64,000 bases of DNA from Corallium rubrum (Eukaryota > Cnidaria > Anthozoa > Scleralcyonacea > Coralliidae). Below the pieces are notes generated by a model. The model searched no databases. It was not told the DNA's origin and saw nothing but the letters and a program-made list of their open reading frames with translations. Of this stretch, positions 58,485 through 64,000 are shown piece after piece. Within the stretch, counting starts at the first letter, position 1. Every line of letters starts with the position of its first letter. Both the position numbers and the translations under genes were made by a program. The stretch covers positions 4,268,407-4,332,406 of the forward strand of contig OZ036003.1 of assembly GCA_964035015.1 (NCBI GenBank), given 5' to 3'.

Positions 58485-61400
58485 TATTATAATTTATTTT
58501 TAATTTTAATTATAATTTATTTTTAATTTCTAAAGTAAATCTCTTCTGAAGAGGTGAATTCTGTTTCTGTTGTGGTAAGGAGTCCAGAATTGGGGATGCT
58601 CTGACTTGTGTTTCCTTGAGATTGGAGTACGTAGATCGACGCTGATGTATAGTAGAATTTAGCACCGGTGGCGATGAGGCGAGCTCCAATGATATGAGTT
58701 TGTTGAGTGATTCGTCGAGATTTGTGAGAGTTTCCGTATCAAGAGAGAAAATTTGGGGGAGCAATTGCATAACCCAAAGTGGGTCTATGCCACTCCGGAG
58801 ACTTATACTAGATGAAAGAGCATGAAATTCTCTACAAAATGTAAATTTAAAAAAATCGTATAGAATAGCGGCTGAGAAAATTGTACTTTTTCCGATGTAA
58901 TCTGAAACATGCAAGGCAACCCCCGTCAGTCGTATTAATAACCGACCGCGCCGCAATTTGTTTAAAGCTTGTCTGCGCCGTTCATGGGTCTATGCCACTC
59001 TGGAGACTTACACTAGATGAAAGAGCATGACATTCTCTACAACATATGTAAATTTGAAAAAATCGTATGGAATAGCGGCTGAGAAAATTGTGTTTATATC
59101 TGATGTATAAGCAATATACAAAACAACCCCGGTCAGTCGTATTAATTACACCGCGCCGCAATTTGTTTAAAGCTTGCCTGCGTCGTTCATGGGTCTATGC
59201 CACTCTGGAGACTTATATTTTTAAATGAAAGAGCATGAAATTCTCTACAACATATATAAATTTAAAAAAATCGTATAGAATTGCGGCTGAGAAAATTGTG
59301 TATTTGTATGATATTCTGTTATAGCGACCACCCGCGTTAAAGTCAATCTACTTACCTTAGCTGTATACGGCTTCAAGAAACAGAATCGAAGAGACAGAGA
59401 AATAGAGCAGAATACGACACGTTCGTTTGGTGAAAATTTTCTGCCTGGAAAATCCCTCGTGGTCGGAAGTTGCATGACAGTTTACAGATGATTTTGAAGC
59501 CCCCTGCTGCTTTCTTAAGTCGTTTCACTTTTAGTTGAGTCGTTTCAATTTTGGTTGAGTCGTTTCAATTTTGGTTGAGTCGTTTGATGACACATTGATT
59601 GACGTGACAGCTCCATACGTTCCACCGTTAATCATTAAACCGATACAAATTACGTTCGGCCACTTCCGCGCAAGCTGTCGTGATCCGCAACAGGTCAAGT
59701 CATTTGACAAGTAATGGAGTCATTTTACAATTAGTCGCGTCATTTCACAACTAGTTGAGTCATTTGATAACTAGTTGAGTCATTTGATAACTAGTTGAGT
59801 CATTTGATAACTGGTTGAGTCATTTGATAACTAGTTGAGTCATTTCACAACTAGTTGAGTCATTTCATAACTAGTTGAGTCATTTCACAACTAGTTCAGT
59901 CATTTCACAACTAGTTGAGTCATTTTACAATTAGTCGACTCATTTCACAACTAGTTGAGTCATTTTACAAATTAGTCGACTCATTTCACAACTAGTTGAG
60001 TCATTTTACAATTAGTCGCGTCATTTCGCAACTAGTTGAGTCATTTGATAACTAGTTGAGTCATTTCACAACTAGTTGAGTCATTTGATAACTAGTTGAG
60101 TCATGTGATAACTAGTTGAGTCATTTCACAACTAGTTGAGTCATTTCATAACTAGTTGAGTCATTTCACAACTAGTTGAGTCATGTGATAACTAGTTGAG
60201 TCATTTCACAACTAGTTGAGTCATTTCATAACTAGTTGAGTCATTTCACAACTAGTTGAGTCATTTCACAACTAGTTGAGTCATTTGATAACTAGTTGAG
60301 TCATTTCTCAACTAGTTGAGTCATTTGATAACTAGTTGAGTCATTTCACAACTGATTGAGTCATTTGGTCGTGTGCTGTTATGTCATTTCTAATTGTGTT
60401 GAATAATTTCTGTTTAGCATGAGTCATTCCACTACGAAACGTTAAGTAATTTGAATTTAAGATGAGTCATTTGTGTTCTTGTTGAGTCATTTTGCAATAG
60501 GCTATTCTGTTTCACTACCGTAGTATTTTTGGTGGTAACGGCCGCCCATATATTTCATCACCGAATCGCCGATACAGCTTTGCGATGAATTGCGACGAAA
60601 TAAGATTATGAAAACCTGCAATTGGGGACAATCCCCGATCATCGGCGATCATCACAAGAACCAAAAAAATTAGTTTCCCCCGATGATCGCCGATACCATA
60701 AGACAAAAACAAATGAAAAACCGAAATCCGATGAAATAAGACAAATTAGGACTCAGTCTCTAAAAGAAAACCAGGCACTTCAAAACGCACCAACGTGCGA
60801 AATTGTCCTGATTCTTCCCTTGTCTCGAATATTTTTCGCATCCAGAAACTCTTATTTCTATATTACTTACGCCACAGGAACCTTTTCTTTTTCAGTAACA
60901 GCGCTACGGCGAATAAAAGCTTCGTATAACGTAACTCTTTATTAACTTGTTGTTTAAGGGGCGCCCATTTTGAAAAAAAATATTATTTTCCCGACTTGAT
61001 CGGCGACCGTCGGCGATTGTCTGGGATCATCGCCGATCATTCCAGACAATCCTCGATCGTCGCAAATGTGAGCATCGGCGATGAAATGCGACAAATGAAA
61101 ACCAGGCTGAATTAAACGGGACTTCAAACAGGCAAAAATGTCAGTTTAGGATTAGGAGGGTAACATTGTTCAATCATTATATGTAAGCCAAAATAAATAC
61201 CAGTATCCGCAAGTACGGAATGCGTACCTATTTTTGTGTTCATGGTTGTTCAAATATTAAATTTTCTATTTTTCATGTTCATAATTTTTGTTCTTATGTT
61301 TGTACAATTGTACAATTAATAAATCTGATTCGTTATTTTATAATAATCAATAGTTAACTTTTTTTTTCATGTACTGTACCTATCTTTTTAACTGCCTTCG

Positions 61401-62944
61401 CAAATGCCAGGTTATCGGACACAATCTTGCCAAATTCTGGAAAATGCCAGCCGTACCACTCCCGACAACGCATAACATAATTATTCAGTTCCTTGTCCAA
61501 GTCATCCAAAAGAGAAATTGCTTGAACAATCATTGTGTCCACTTTGTCAGGACTGAATTTCAGCTTATAACGAGAGAGACTACAAAAAACAAAAACAACA
61601 AGAATACTATACTGTATACTGTATTATCAAATTCATTAACAATCCATGAAGAAAACTCAAAAGAAATGAATATCTAATTAATATCTGTAAATCGCATACA
61701 GGTTCGTCCTGATTTACGTAAACTTTTCCCTCAATTTACTTGGCTAAAATCACTCCAACTTGAAAAATAGTTTGAAAACATGGCTATTTAGAATAGATGC
61801 GAATAGATACAGATCGCTGCTCATGCTTTATCTACTACTTATAAGTGATGTTTTATTCTGGCTACTGCAGATGATTTTATTCAGTTTTACAATTACCATA
61901 AATCAGGGCCGCATTACAGCAATTTCCATGATCCCAAAAAAATAACAGCCATTCAGTAAATCGCGACAAACATTTTCATTTAATGTTTACGATATTGTAC
62001 AATCCCTAAACGAATCTGCTGAACAGCTGTAATCTATTTAAAACGGCCAACCATAAACTTGCGTTAAAACCTGCGTCACAGACAGTTTGGTTTTCAATAA
62101 AGCAAATTTGGTGACCAATTGCAACTTGACTAAGGTGGATTCTTCACACTATCAGAACAACAAGAAACAGCTCGACTCCTGATATTTTACAGTTTCGTGG
62201 GCGAAACTTTAGAACTCTTACTTTCCAACGCTCCTATATTACAAAGAATGTGTATCGAGGTTGGACGGCCGTCTATACAGTCAGATTTTATGCTAGGATC
62301 AGCCCACTGATCTCTATATACAACTGGATGGGCCATTGGGCCGGATTTTGCGTGCCAGTTGTATGATGACGTGACCGCTATCCAAGATGGCTGCCACTCA
62401 AGTTCATAGCTTTCGTAGATTGAAAACAGACAAAAAGACTTATTTTAAGAAAATTTAAATTTCGACTGTATTTGGTGTTAAACAGTGAAAACTAAACAAA
62501 CCGGCATCTGTTGTTTGCTTTACGGCTTTTCCAACTCCCCGGATAATATGACCGTGCTGATGTCAAGATTGCTTATGTCAGTCAACTTTGGGATTGGGAA
62601 CAAGTTCTAAGGCCGCAATGCGTCATATGTCCCACTACGTAAGATGGCGGCGACTGCCACAAAAAGTTTGACTGCTGGCTATAGGGAATGGCCCATCCAG
62701 TTGTATATAGAGATCAGTGGATCAGCCCCTGGGTCGAAGACCCAAATTTGATCTAGTACCCAGGGCCCCGCCACAGCTTAATGCGGCAGCTCTGCCATAA
62801 AGTAACCAAACAATTGTATGAAAATATTTTTAAAAACTACCATTAATAGTCCTTATTTATGTAAAAAAATATATATTTAGAACTCCTTGCAGTACCTATG
62901 AGCTAAACCCAGTGCCATTGTGGATATATCCTTCTCTGGGAGAC
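33310..62944 (-). CDS. NOP58: NOP58, box C/D snoRNP core protein, 12 exons, 5' end outside window
   Basis: Exons (minus strand): 62944-62896, 61579-61380, 55576-55476, 52981-52937, 50799-50673, 49639-49567, 47696-47606, 46913-46779, 44726-44665, 44028-43901, 36144-36068 and 33372-33310. Every junction is AG...GT and phases agree, giving about 382 residues plus stop; metazoan NOP58 is ~530, so roughly 135 N-terminal residues lie beyond 64000. Diagnostic stretches: [51 protein letters not shown], then the Nop domain ([64 protein letters not shown]) and a lysine-rich [11 protein letters not shown] tail. NOP58 binds box C/D snoRNAs with NOP56, fibrillarin and 15.5K in the nucleolus to guide rRNA 2'-O-methylation. 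Introns are unusually loaded with mobile DNA. Confidence 0.96.
33395..34005. repeat. ~20-bp minisatellite GTTACGCTACGTTGTAAGAC, split by a MITE
   Basis: About twenty diverged copies (33395-33600 and 33792-34005) in the last NOP58 intron. The array is interrupted at 33601-33782 by a hairpin element. Confidence 0.9.
33601..33782. mobile_element. 182-bp hairpin MITE, 9-bp target duplication
   Basis: Inverted ends of over 50 bases (TAGACTTGCTCCAAGTCTGC...). The direct repeat GATGTTACG lies on both sides (33592-33600 and 33783-33791). A 9-bp duplication points to a Mutator-like origin, although the target is itself repetitive. Confidence 0.85.
34029..35401. mobile_element. 1.37-kb MITE (GTTTACACTA ends) with a nested element
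   Basis: Ends GACTACGTTTACACTAGAGC and its complement, with TAT on each side. Subterminal arms repeat TTCCGGATTCG. Nested inside, 34163-35107 is bounded by CCTGCGTAGCCGGCGCT and its complement. Same end type as 3513-3880. Confidence 0.8.
35459..35993. mobile_element. Fold-back MITE
   Basis: Nearly complete inverted arms: AAGTGCTTATATCACTTGTG (left) and its complement (right), then TTAATAAGTTATTTTGCCGTTT and GAGGCCTGGGACTCAG with complements. The loop is about 110 bases. No coding content. Confidence 0.85.
36834..39636 (+). pseudogene. hAT transposase with BED zinc finger, split by a MITE
   Basis: Blocks 36834-37577, 38381-38608 and 38779-39636, about 609 residues in total. The first junction is the MITE insertion; the second is a GT...AG intron (38609-38778). 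The N-terminal BED finger has VCKIC...HLRRTH (residues ~22-52). The RNase-H-like core follows, with the first part interrupted at a TTDNGSN motif and continuing with [13 protein letters not shown] and [11 protein letters not shown]. The C-terminal dimerisation domain reads [20 protein letters not shown] and LFSKAG. The frame is otherwise open from end to end, so the copy was probably coding until the MITE arrived. Resembles ZBED-type hAT proteins. Confidence 0.92.
37578..38371. mobile_element. 794-bp Mutator-like MITE inside the hAT transposase
   Basis: Ends GGTCCTACTAAACACCGTCC and complement, rich in GGTCACGGGCGG-like repeats, with the 9-bp direct repeat GGTTCAAAC at 37569-37577 and 38372-38380. 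The interior holds a decayed minisatellite of TTTTGCCGAA-type units (37925-38070). The 9-bp duplication suggests a MULE-derived element. Confidence 0.9.
40032..40175 (-). pseudogene. RecQ-like DNA helicase N-terminal fragment captured in a transposon
   Basis: Minus-strand reading gives [20 protein letters not shown], then [18 protein letters not shown]. This matches the start of a RecQ-family helicase: the Q/0 motif region and the Walker A box, where the usual GK is CK, so the ATP-binding lysine is kept but the glycine is lost. No helicase motifs follow. It lies inside the element at 36187-41052 and is probably a captured or internally deleted gene. Confidence 0.6.
40281..41018. mobile_element. 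MITE with CACGATCGAGAATCGC ends
   Basis: Left end CACGATCGAGAATCGC and right end GCGATTTCTGATCGTG. It shares the CAGTTCGCAGTTCACGTGCG segment with the shorter element at 43609-43811. It disrupts the right arm of the surrounding element. Confidence 0.75.
41060..42810. other. NOP58 intron sequence, nothing recognised
   Basis: Contains a short palindrome (GAGCCGGGCGTAGGGCCGAA, 41105-41140), an AT run (41220-41240) and ordinary AT-rich sequence. No coding exon fits between the flanking NOP58 exons, whose phases already join. Confidence 0.5.
42813..43395. mobile_element. MITE (ACATGAGGCCGGCCT type) with three ~105-bp internal repeats
   Basis: GTTTACATGAGGCCGGCCTTGA at the left, CAGGCCGCTCTCATGAAAAC at the right. 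The interior has three tandem copies (42950-43262) of a unit with GAGGCCTGGACCTCTCCCTG and AAAATCGTCTGGCGTTAGCC. The complement of this unit occurs at 200-330 and twice at 63346-63560. Confidence 0.7.
43609..43811. mobile_element. 200-bp MITE (ACGATCGGAAAT ends)
   Basis: CACGATCGGAAATGGCGG at the left and CGATTTCCGATCGTG at the right. Internal sequence is shared with 40281-41018. It lies 90 bases from the NOP58 exon at 43901-44028. Confidence 0.8.
44526..44661. repeat. NOP58: TGTAC pentanucleotide microsatellite touching a NOP58 splice donor
   Basis: About 27 uninterrupted copies of the 5-base unit. On the NOP58 strand the intron begins GTAAGTACAGTACAG, so the array starts four or five bases after the donor of exon 44726-44665. 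Plus-strand frames repeating YCTVL are artefacts. Confidence 0.97.
44775..44880 (-). mobile_element. tRNA-derived SINE, well-preserved tRNA-like head
   Basis: The minus strand reads GAGCCTCTGTGGTTCAATGG-TTAGAGC (box A), GGTTCGAACCC (box B) and GGGGCTC. The 7-base acceptor ends pair. The anticodon region is not a clean 5+7+5 stem-loop, and diverged copies exist, so I call it a SINE and not a tRNA gene. Confidence 0.7.
44905..45850. mobile_element. Compound fold-back MITE, two nested palindromes
   Basis: Outer arms TTTAAGTGCCAATGCAGCGA and complement. Within, 44960-45350 folds around TTGAGATATTCAGGTTTG and 45360-45830 around GAACCATAAGTTATCTCATT. Both halves share a motif TTCTTGAGATATTNAG. No coding content. 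Confidence 0.85.
45852..46680. repeat. Further hairpin repeats in a NOP58 intron
   Basis: 45855-45995 is a palindrome (ATGATAAGTTGGTACGTTTA... and complement). 46390-46680 is another, centred on CGCATTTTAAATATCGA with TAGCAACTTGC arms and ATTGCAATATTG repeats. The stretch between is plain sequence. Confidence 0.7.
46779..50799 (-). CDS. NOP58: NOP58 Nop-domain exons
   Basis: Exons 50799-50673, 49639-49567, 47696-47606 and 46913-46779. They encode the RNA-binding Nop domain: [48 protein letters not shown], the [13 protein letters not shown] signature and the [20 protein letters not shown] helix that contacts box C/D RNA and protein. Split codons (G|GC, AG|G) join cleanly at each intron. Confidence 0.95.
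46938..47110. mobile_element. Dispersed repeat copy shared with 17300-17440
   Basis: Begins GCTAGAGTTTCGCTGGATGC and ends with the palindrome CAATAATTGAGAACTTATTG / CAATAAGTTTTCAATTG. Second member of the family in this window. Confidence 0.7.
47365..47478. repeat. Palindrome (CCCTCGGGAAACAGTTA)
   Basis: TCCCTCGGGAAACAGTTAGTTTTGTTTTCC and its complement surround a CTTCGTCTCG centre. A short hairpin element in a NOP58 intron. Confidence 0.8.
48040..48790 (-). mobile_element. 5'-truncated non-LTR retrotransposon, C-terminal region
   Basis: The minus strand keeps a 205-codon frame: [10 protein letters not shown] near the start, then [46 protein letters not shown] and [15 protein letters not shown], ending [19 protein letters not shown]. 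This is the region following the reverse transcriptase in many invertebrate LINEs. The 3' UTR has a CCCCCGCGTAAGCGGGG hairpin and a T/G-rich tail. The catalytic domain is lost. A shorter copy is at 7505-7625. Confidence 0.85.
48895..49080. repeat. Hairpin repeat of the AAGGGCCTTCGCTCGAAACG family
   Basis: Two inverted copies of TAGTAAGGTTTGATAT-CTGCCGAAACAG flank CTTCGAGCAAAGGCCCTTCATCAGAGAG and its complement. The family is also seen at 500-590 and 838-950. Confidence 0.75.
49681..50616. mobile_element. MITE with TTAA target duplication (piggyBac-like)
   Basis: TTAA at 49681-49684 and 50613-50616. Ends AGGATGAGTACCCAGATGAT and complement, with inverted repeats ~32 bases (ATGCATTGCGCGCT). 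A second inner pair (GTTTAAAGTGCATATAACCC, 49937 and ~50410) forms a nested palindrome of ~470 bases. It lies 42 bases upstream of the NOP58 exon 49639-49567. Confidence 0.88.
51028..52791. mobile_element. Element with TAGGGATGAGCCGA ends, containing a hAT MITE
   Basis: TAGGGATGAGCCGACAATCG at the left and CTTGATCGGCTCATCCCTA at the right. No clear matching target duplication. The interior is disrupted by the hAT-type MITE at 51072-51728 and otherwise shows no gene. Confidence 0.6.
51072..51728. mobile_element. 657-bp hAT-type MITE
   Basis: TAGGCCGAGGCGGTTTTTCG at the left and AAAACCGCCCAAGCCTA at the right, with AAAACCG subterminal repeats like the full hAT at 36441-39917. Flanks GCCAATAA and GCCCATAA match in 7 of 8 bases, consistent with an old 8-bp duplication. 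Confidence 0.85.
52937..62944 (-). CDS. NOP58: NOP58 N-terminal and coiled-coil exons
   Basis: Exons 62944-62896 ([17 protein letters not shown]), 61579-61380 (200 bases, strongest match), 55576-55476 ([18 protein letters not shown] and [15 protein letters not shown]) and 52981-52937 ([15 protein letters not shown]). They cover the end of the NOP5 N-terminal domain and the coiled-coil that pairs with NOP56. The first visible exon needs one base (G) from an upstream exon not present before 64000. Confidence 0.95.
53101..53772. mobile_element. MITE (TTTTAGTATAATTTCAGAGGT ends)
   Basis: TTTTAGTATAATTTCAGAGG near 53101 and its complement near 53772 define a ~670-bp element. The interior includes TTTGAAACAAAA-rich but non-coding sequence. 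Confidence 0.75.
53800..53925. repeat. Near-perfect hairpin (CTCGCCGCTTCGCGGCT)
   Basis: ATCGGTGTACATGTATTTACCTCGCCGCTTCGCGGC folds on its complement with a loop of a few bases, giving a stem of ~38 bases. Next to it, CACCGATACTCACCCCGAC and CTTCGGTGACTAG continue the palindromic pattern. Confidence 0.85.
53922..54934. mobile_element. 1.0-kb element (GGCTCGTTTCAAACGTC ends) with nested GTAACTAGTTAC repeat element
   Basis: Left GGCTCGTTTCAAACGTCACT, right complement ending GGGCC, with TA on both sides. Inside, 54000-54170 and 54470-54625 are inverted arrays of GTAACTAGTTAC/AGTTACAGTTAC, themselves a MITE-like unit. No coding content. Confidence 0.8.
55316..55456. mobile_element. 140-bp hairpin repeat (CATAACTCGATGGAGCAC)
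   Basis: AAGAAATGGCTCATGGTTTA and its complement define the ends. TGTGCTCCATCGAGTTATGG and its complement form the arms. Partial copies at 54995-55045 and 33170-33245. It ends 20 bases from the NOP58 exon at 55576-55476. Confidence 0.85.
56385..57380 (+). repeat. 20-bp satellite, left arm (AAATGACTCAACTAGTTGTG)
   Basis: About 48 units. Most contain ATGACTCAACTAGTT; variants have GTCGACTAATT or CGCGACTAATT. Higher-order repetition of several units is visible (for example 56501-56700 versus 56860-57050). Confidence 0.97.
58425..58486. repeat. TG dinucleotide run followed by a poly-G run
   Basis: About 20 TG copies followed by ~17 G, at the centre of the fold-back element. Confidence 0.97.
59700..60365 (-). 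repeat. 20-bp satellite, right arm (inverted)
   Basis: About 32 units of the complementary repeat GAGTCATTTCACAACTAGTT. Shorter than the left arm, so the arms have diverged by unit gain or loss while single units stayed nearly identical. Confidence 0.97.
60555..61115. mobile_element. MITE-like GATCATCGGCGATC repeat
   Basis: Multiple copies of GATCATCGGCGAT and complement, with ATGAAATGCGACAAATGAAA near the right end mirrored by GCGATGAATTGCGACGAAAT near the left end. Non-coding. Confidence 0.6.
62305..62719. mobile_element. 415-bp hAT-type MITE, perfect 8-bp target duplication
   Basis: Ends CACTGATCTCTATATACAAC and complement, with GATCAGCC at 62297-62304 and 62720-62727. It lies in the intron between NOP58 exons 62944-62896 and 61579-61380. 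Confidence 0.93.
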
Positions 62945-62949
62945 CTAAA

Positions 62950-64000
62950 GTGATTCAAATAATTAACATTCAAGCTTGTTTTTTTATTACGATTACAGAA
63001 CACCCTAGTTAGTCCCTTTCGCAGATGTTTTTATGGCTCGCTCACACTCCCCAACCAACGTCTGCTGAAACGAGCAACACTTTCTATTCCCTTTGTGTAC
63101 ATGGACCAATGAAATTACACCATTGCGTGCTAAATAAAGCCGTCCTGGGTTAGTGTTATGTGTATTTATTAATTTGTTTAGTCGAAAGCTAATATTTTGA
63201 AAAGTTTAGCCTAGAACTTCACGAAATTTACGAAGAATATTGTTTTGACTATGTTCTTGCTGCCTATGCAAACAAGTAAGCGTGAAAGTCAGTGTAGAGC
63301 GTAAATGAAATTTAAGATTGTAAACAAAAGCTCAAAGCTAAGGTGTTTAACTCTTTCTTGTCCGAATTGGTCTTTAGTACTTTATTCTGGCTAACGCCAG
63401 ACGATTTTATTCACCTCTGGGGAAGCCCCCGGACAGGAATGAGTTATAAACGATCTCTTTAACTCTTTCTTGTCCGAATTGGTCTTTAGTATTTTATTCT
63501 GGCTAACGCCAGACGATTTTATTCACCTCTGGGGAAGCCCCCGGACAGGAATGAGTTAATGTCTGAATTAGCGACTGCCGAATTAGTTTACTTGAAAGCT
63601 AATACAATTTCGCTTACTATAGCTCAGAGCTTTACAAAATTTACGAAGAGTGGTATTATGAATATGTTCTTGCTGGTCGTGTAAATAAATCTGGGCGAAA
63701 AGCTTTAAGAAAGCTACAAGTGCCGGCGAAATGTATCTAGCGGATAATAATTTTTTACCAGAATGTCTAGCCATGTCTGGGTAGCAACCTCGATGATATT
63801 ACTCAGCTGATATTACTCAGCTATTCCAGGCGATGACGCCTTTAACTTTATTTCATGTACATGTATTCATATCGCGATTCACAGTTACAACATCATCTTA
63901 TTGAATATTGATTCTACTTATGCAAAATTTTTACTAAACTATAAGCAATAGTCTTCGAAATATTCAGGTTAAAACAGTCAGCTCAAGCCTCAAGGTCAGG
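62950..64000. other. Right edge: NOP58 intron with two tandem copies of the AACGCCAGACG repeat
   Basis: No NOP58 exon was found here on the minus strand. Positions 63346-63560 are two tandem copies (~108 bases each) of GTCCGAATTGGTCTTTAGTA...CAGACGATTTTATTCACCTC. Two related stretches around 63180-63250 and 63590-63690 share AGCTAATA and ACGAAGA-type sequence. The rest is unassigned. Confidence 0.6.

Larger units (their letters stand above)
56199..60548. mobile_element. 4.35-kb fold-back element with satellite-bearing arms
   Basis: Ends TGGGCGGCCGTTACCACCAA and its complement, flanked by TA (56197-56198, 60549-60550). The arms are inverted copies over ~1.7-1.9 kb. Going inward they contain a 20-bp repeat array, a unique segment with TGACCTGGCCGAACGTAATT, and ~195-bp repeats with CTCAGCCGCTATTCTATACG and AAGTCTCCAGAGTGG. 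The centre (58200-58510) has TG and G runs. Short frames at 57583-57876 and 59475-59245 mirror each other; neither is a recognisable protein. No transposase is visible, so it is non-autonomous. It lies in the NOP58 intron between 55577 and 61379. Confidence 0.9.

Noticed and set aside
43901-62895. Box C/D snoRNAs within NOP58 introns
   Set aside because: Vertebrate NOP58 hosts snoRNAs, so I looked near each exon for RTGATGA and CTGA boxes at suitable spacing on the minus strand; none was convincing.

Overview
This is a eukaryotic, intron-rich, AT-rich and very repeat-rich window. It looks like a cnidarian genome, most likely an anthozoan such as a stony coral. That is an inference from the mix of elements: Penelope-like elements with a GIY-YIG nuclease, tRNA-derived SINEs with microsatellite neighbours, many hairpin MITEs, and alpha-kinase-bearing elements. 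No database search was possible. There are no bacterial-style operons, rRNA genes or CRISPR arrays.

Two conserved host genes can be rebuilt exon by exon, both on the minus strand and both running off the window. The left one (13414 to <1110) is an ADAMTS-like reprolysin metalloprotease: a signal-peptide exon plus six propeptide exons, all joining in frame. The right one (62944 to 33310) is NOP58, the box C/D snoRNP core protein: twelve consecutive exons from within the N-terminal domain to the lysine-rich tail and stop codon, again with matching phases. The missing NOP58 5' exons lie beyond 64000 and the ADAMTS catalytic exons before position 1.

Most of the window is mobile DNA. Intron 1 of the ADAMTS gene (3118-13365) holds a 6.84-kb DNA transposon (3912-10753) with ~307-bp, nearly identical terminal inverted repeats. 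It carries a four-exon DDE/integrase-type transposase on the plus strand and, facing it, an alpha-kinase gene later split by a LINE insertion. It is followed by twelve copies of a 169-bp satellite (10893-12920). The intergenic part (13415-33309) contains SINEs, microsatellites, a pogo-like deletion derivative, a decayed Gypsy integrase region, a hairpin-rich satellite split by a LINE and a Penelope-like insertion, and several orphan reading frames.

The NOP58 introns hold a MITE-studded minisatellite, a complete hAT element (36441-39917, 8-bp target duplication) whose transposase is split by a 9-bp-duplication MITE, a TTAA-flanked MITE, several nested hairpin MITEs, and a 4.35-kb fold-back element (56199-60548) whose arms contain about 80 copies of a 20-bp repeat with the AP-1-like motif TGACTCA.

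The most notable item is the alpha-kinase-carrying transposon: its target site, boundaries, transposase and cargo can all be read directly, and its inverted repeats look young.
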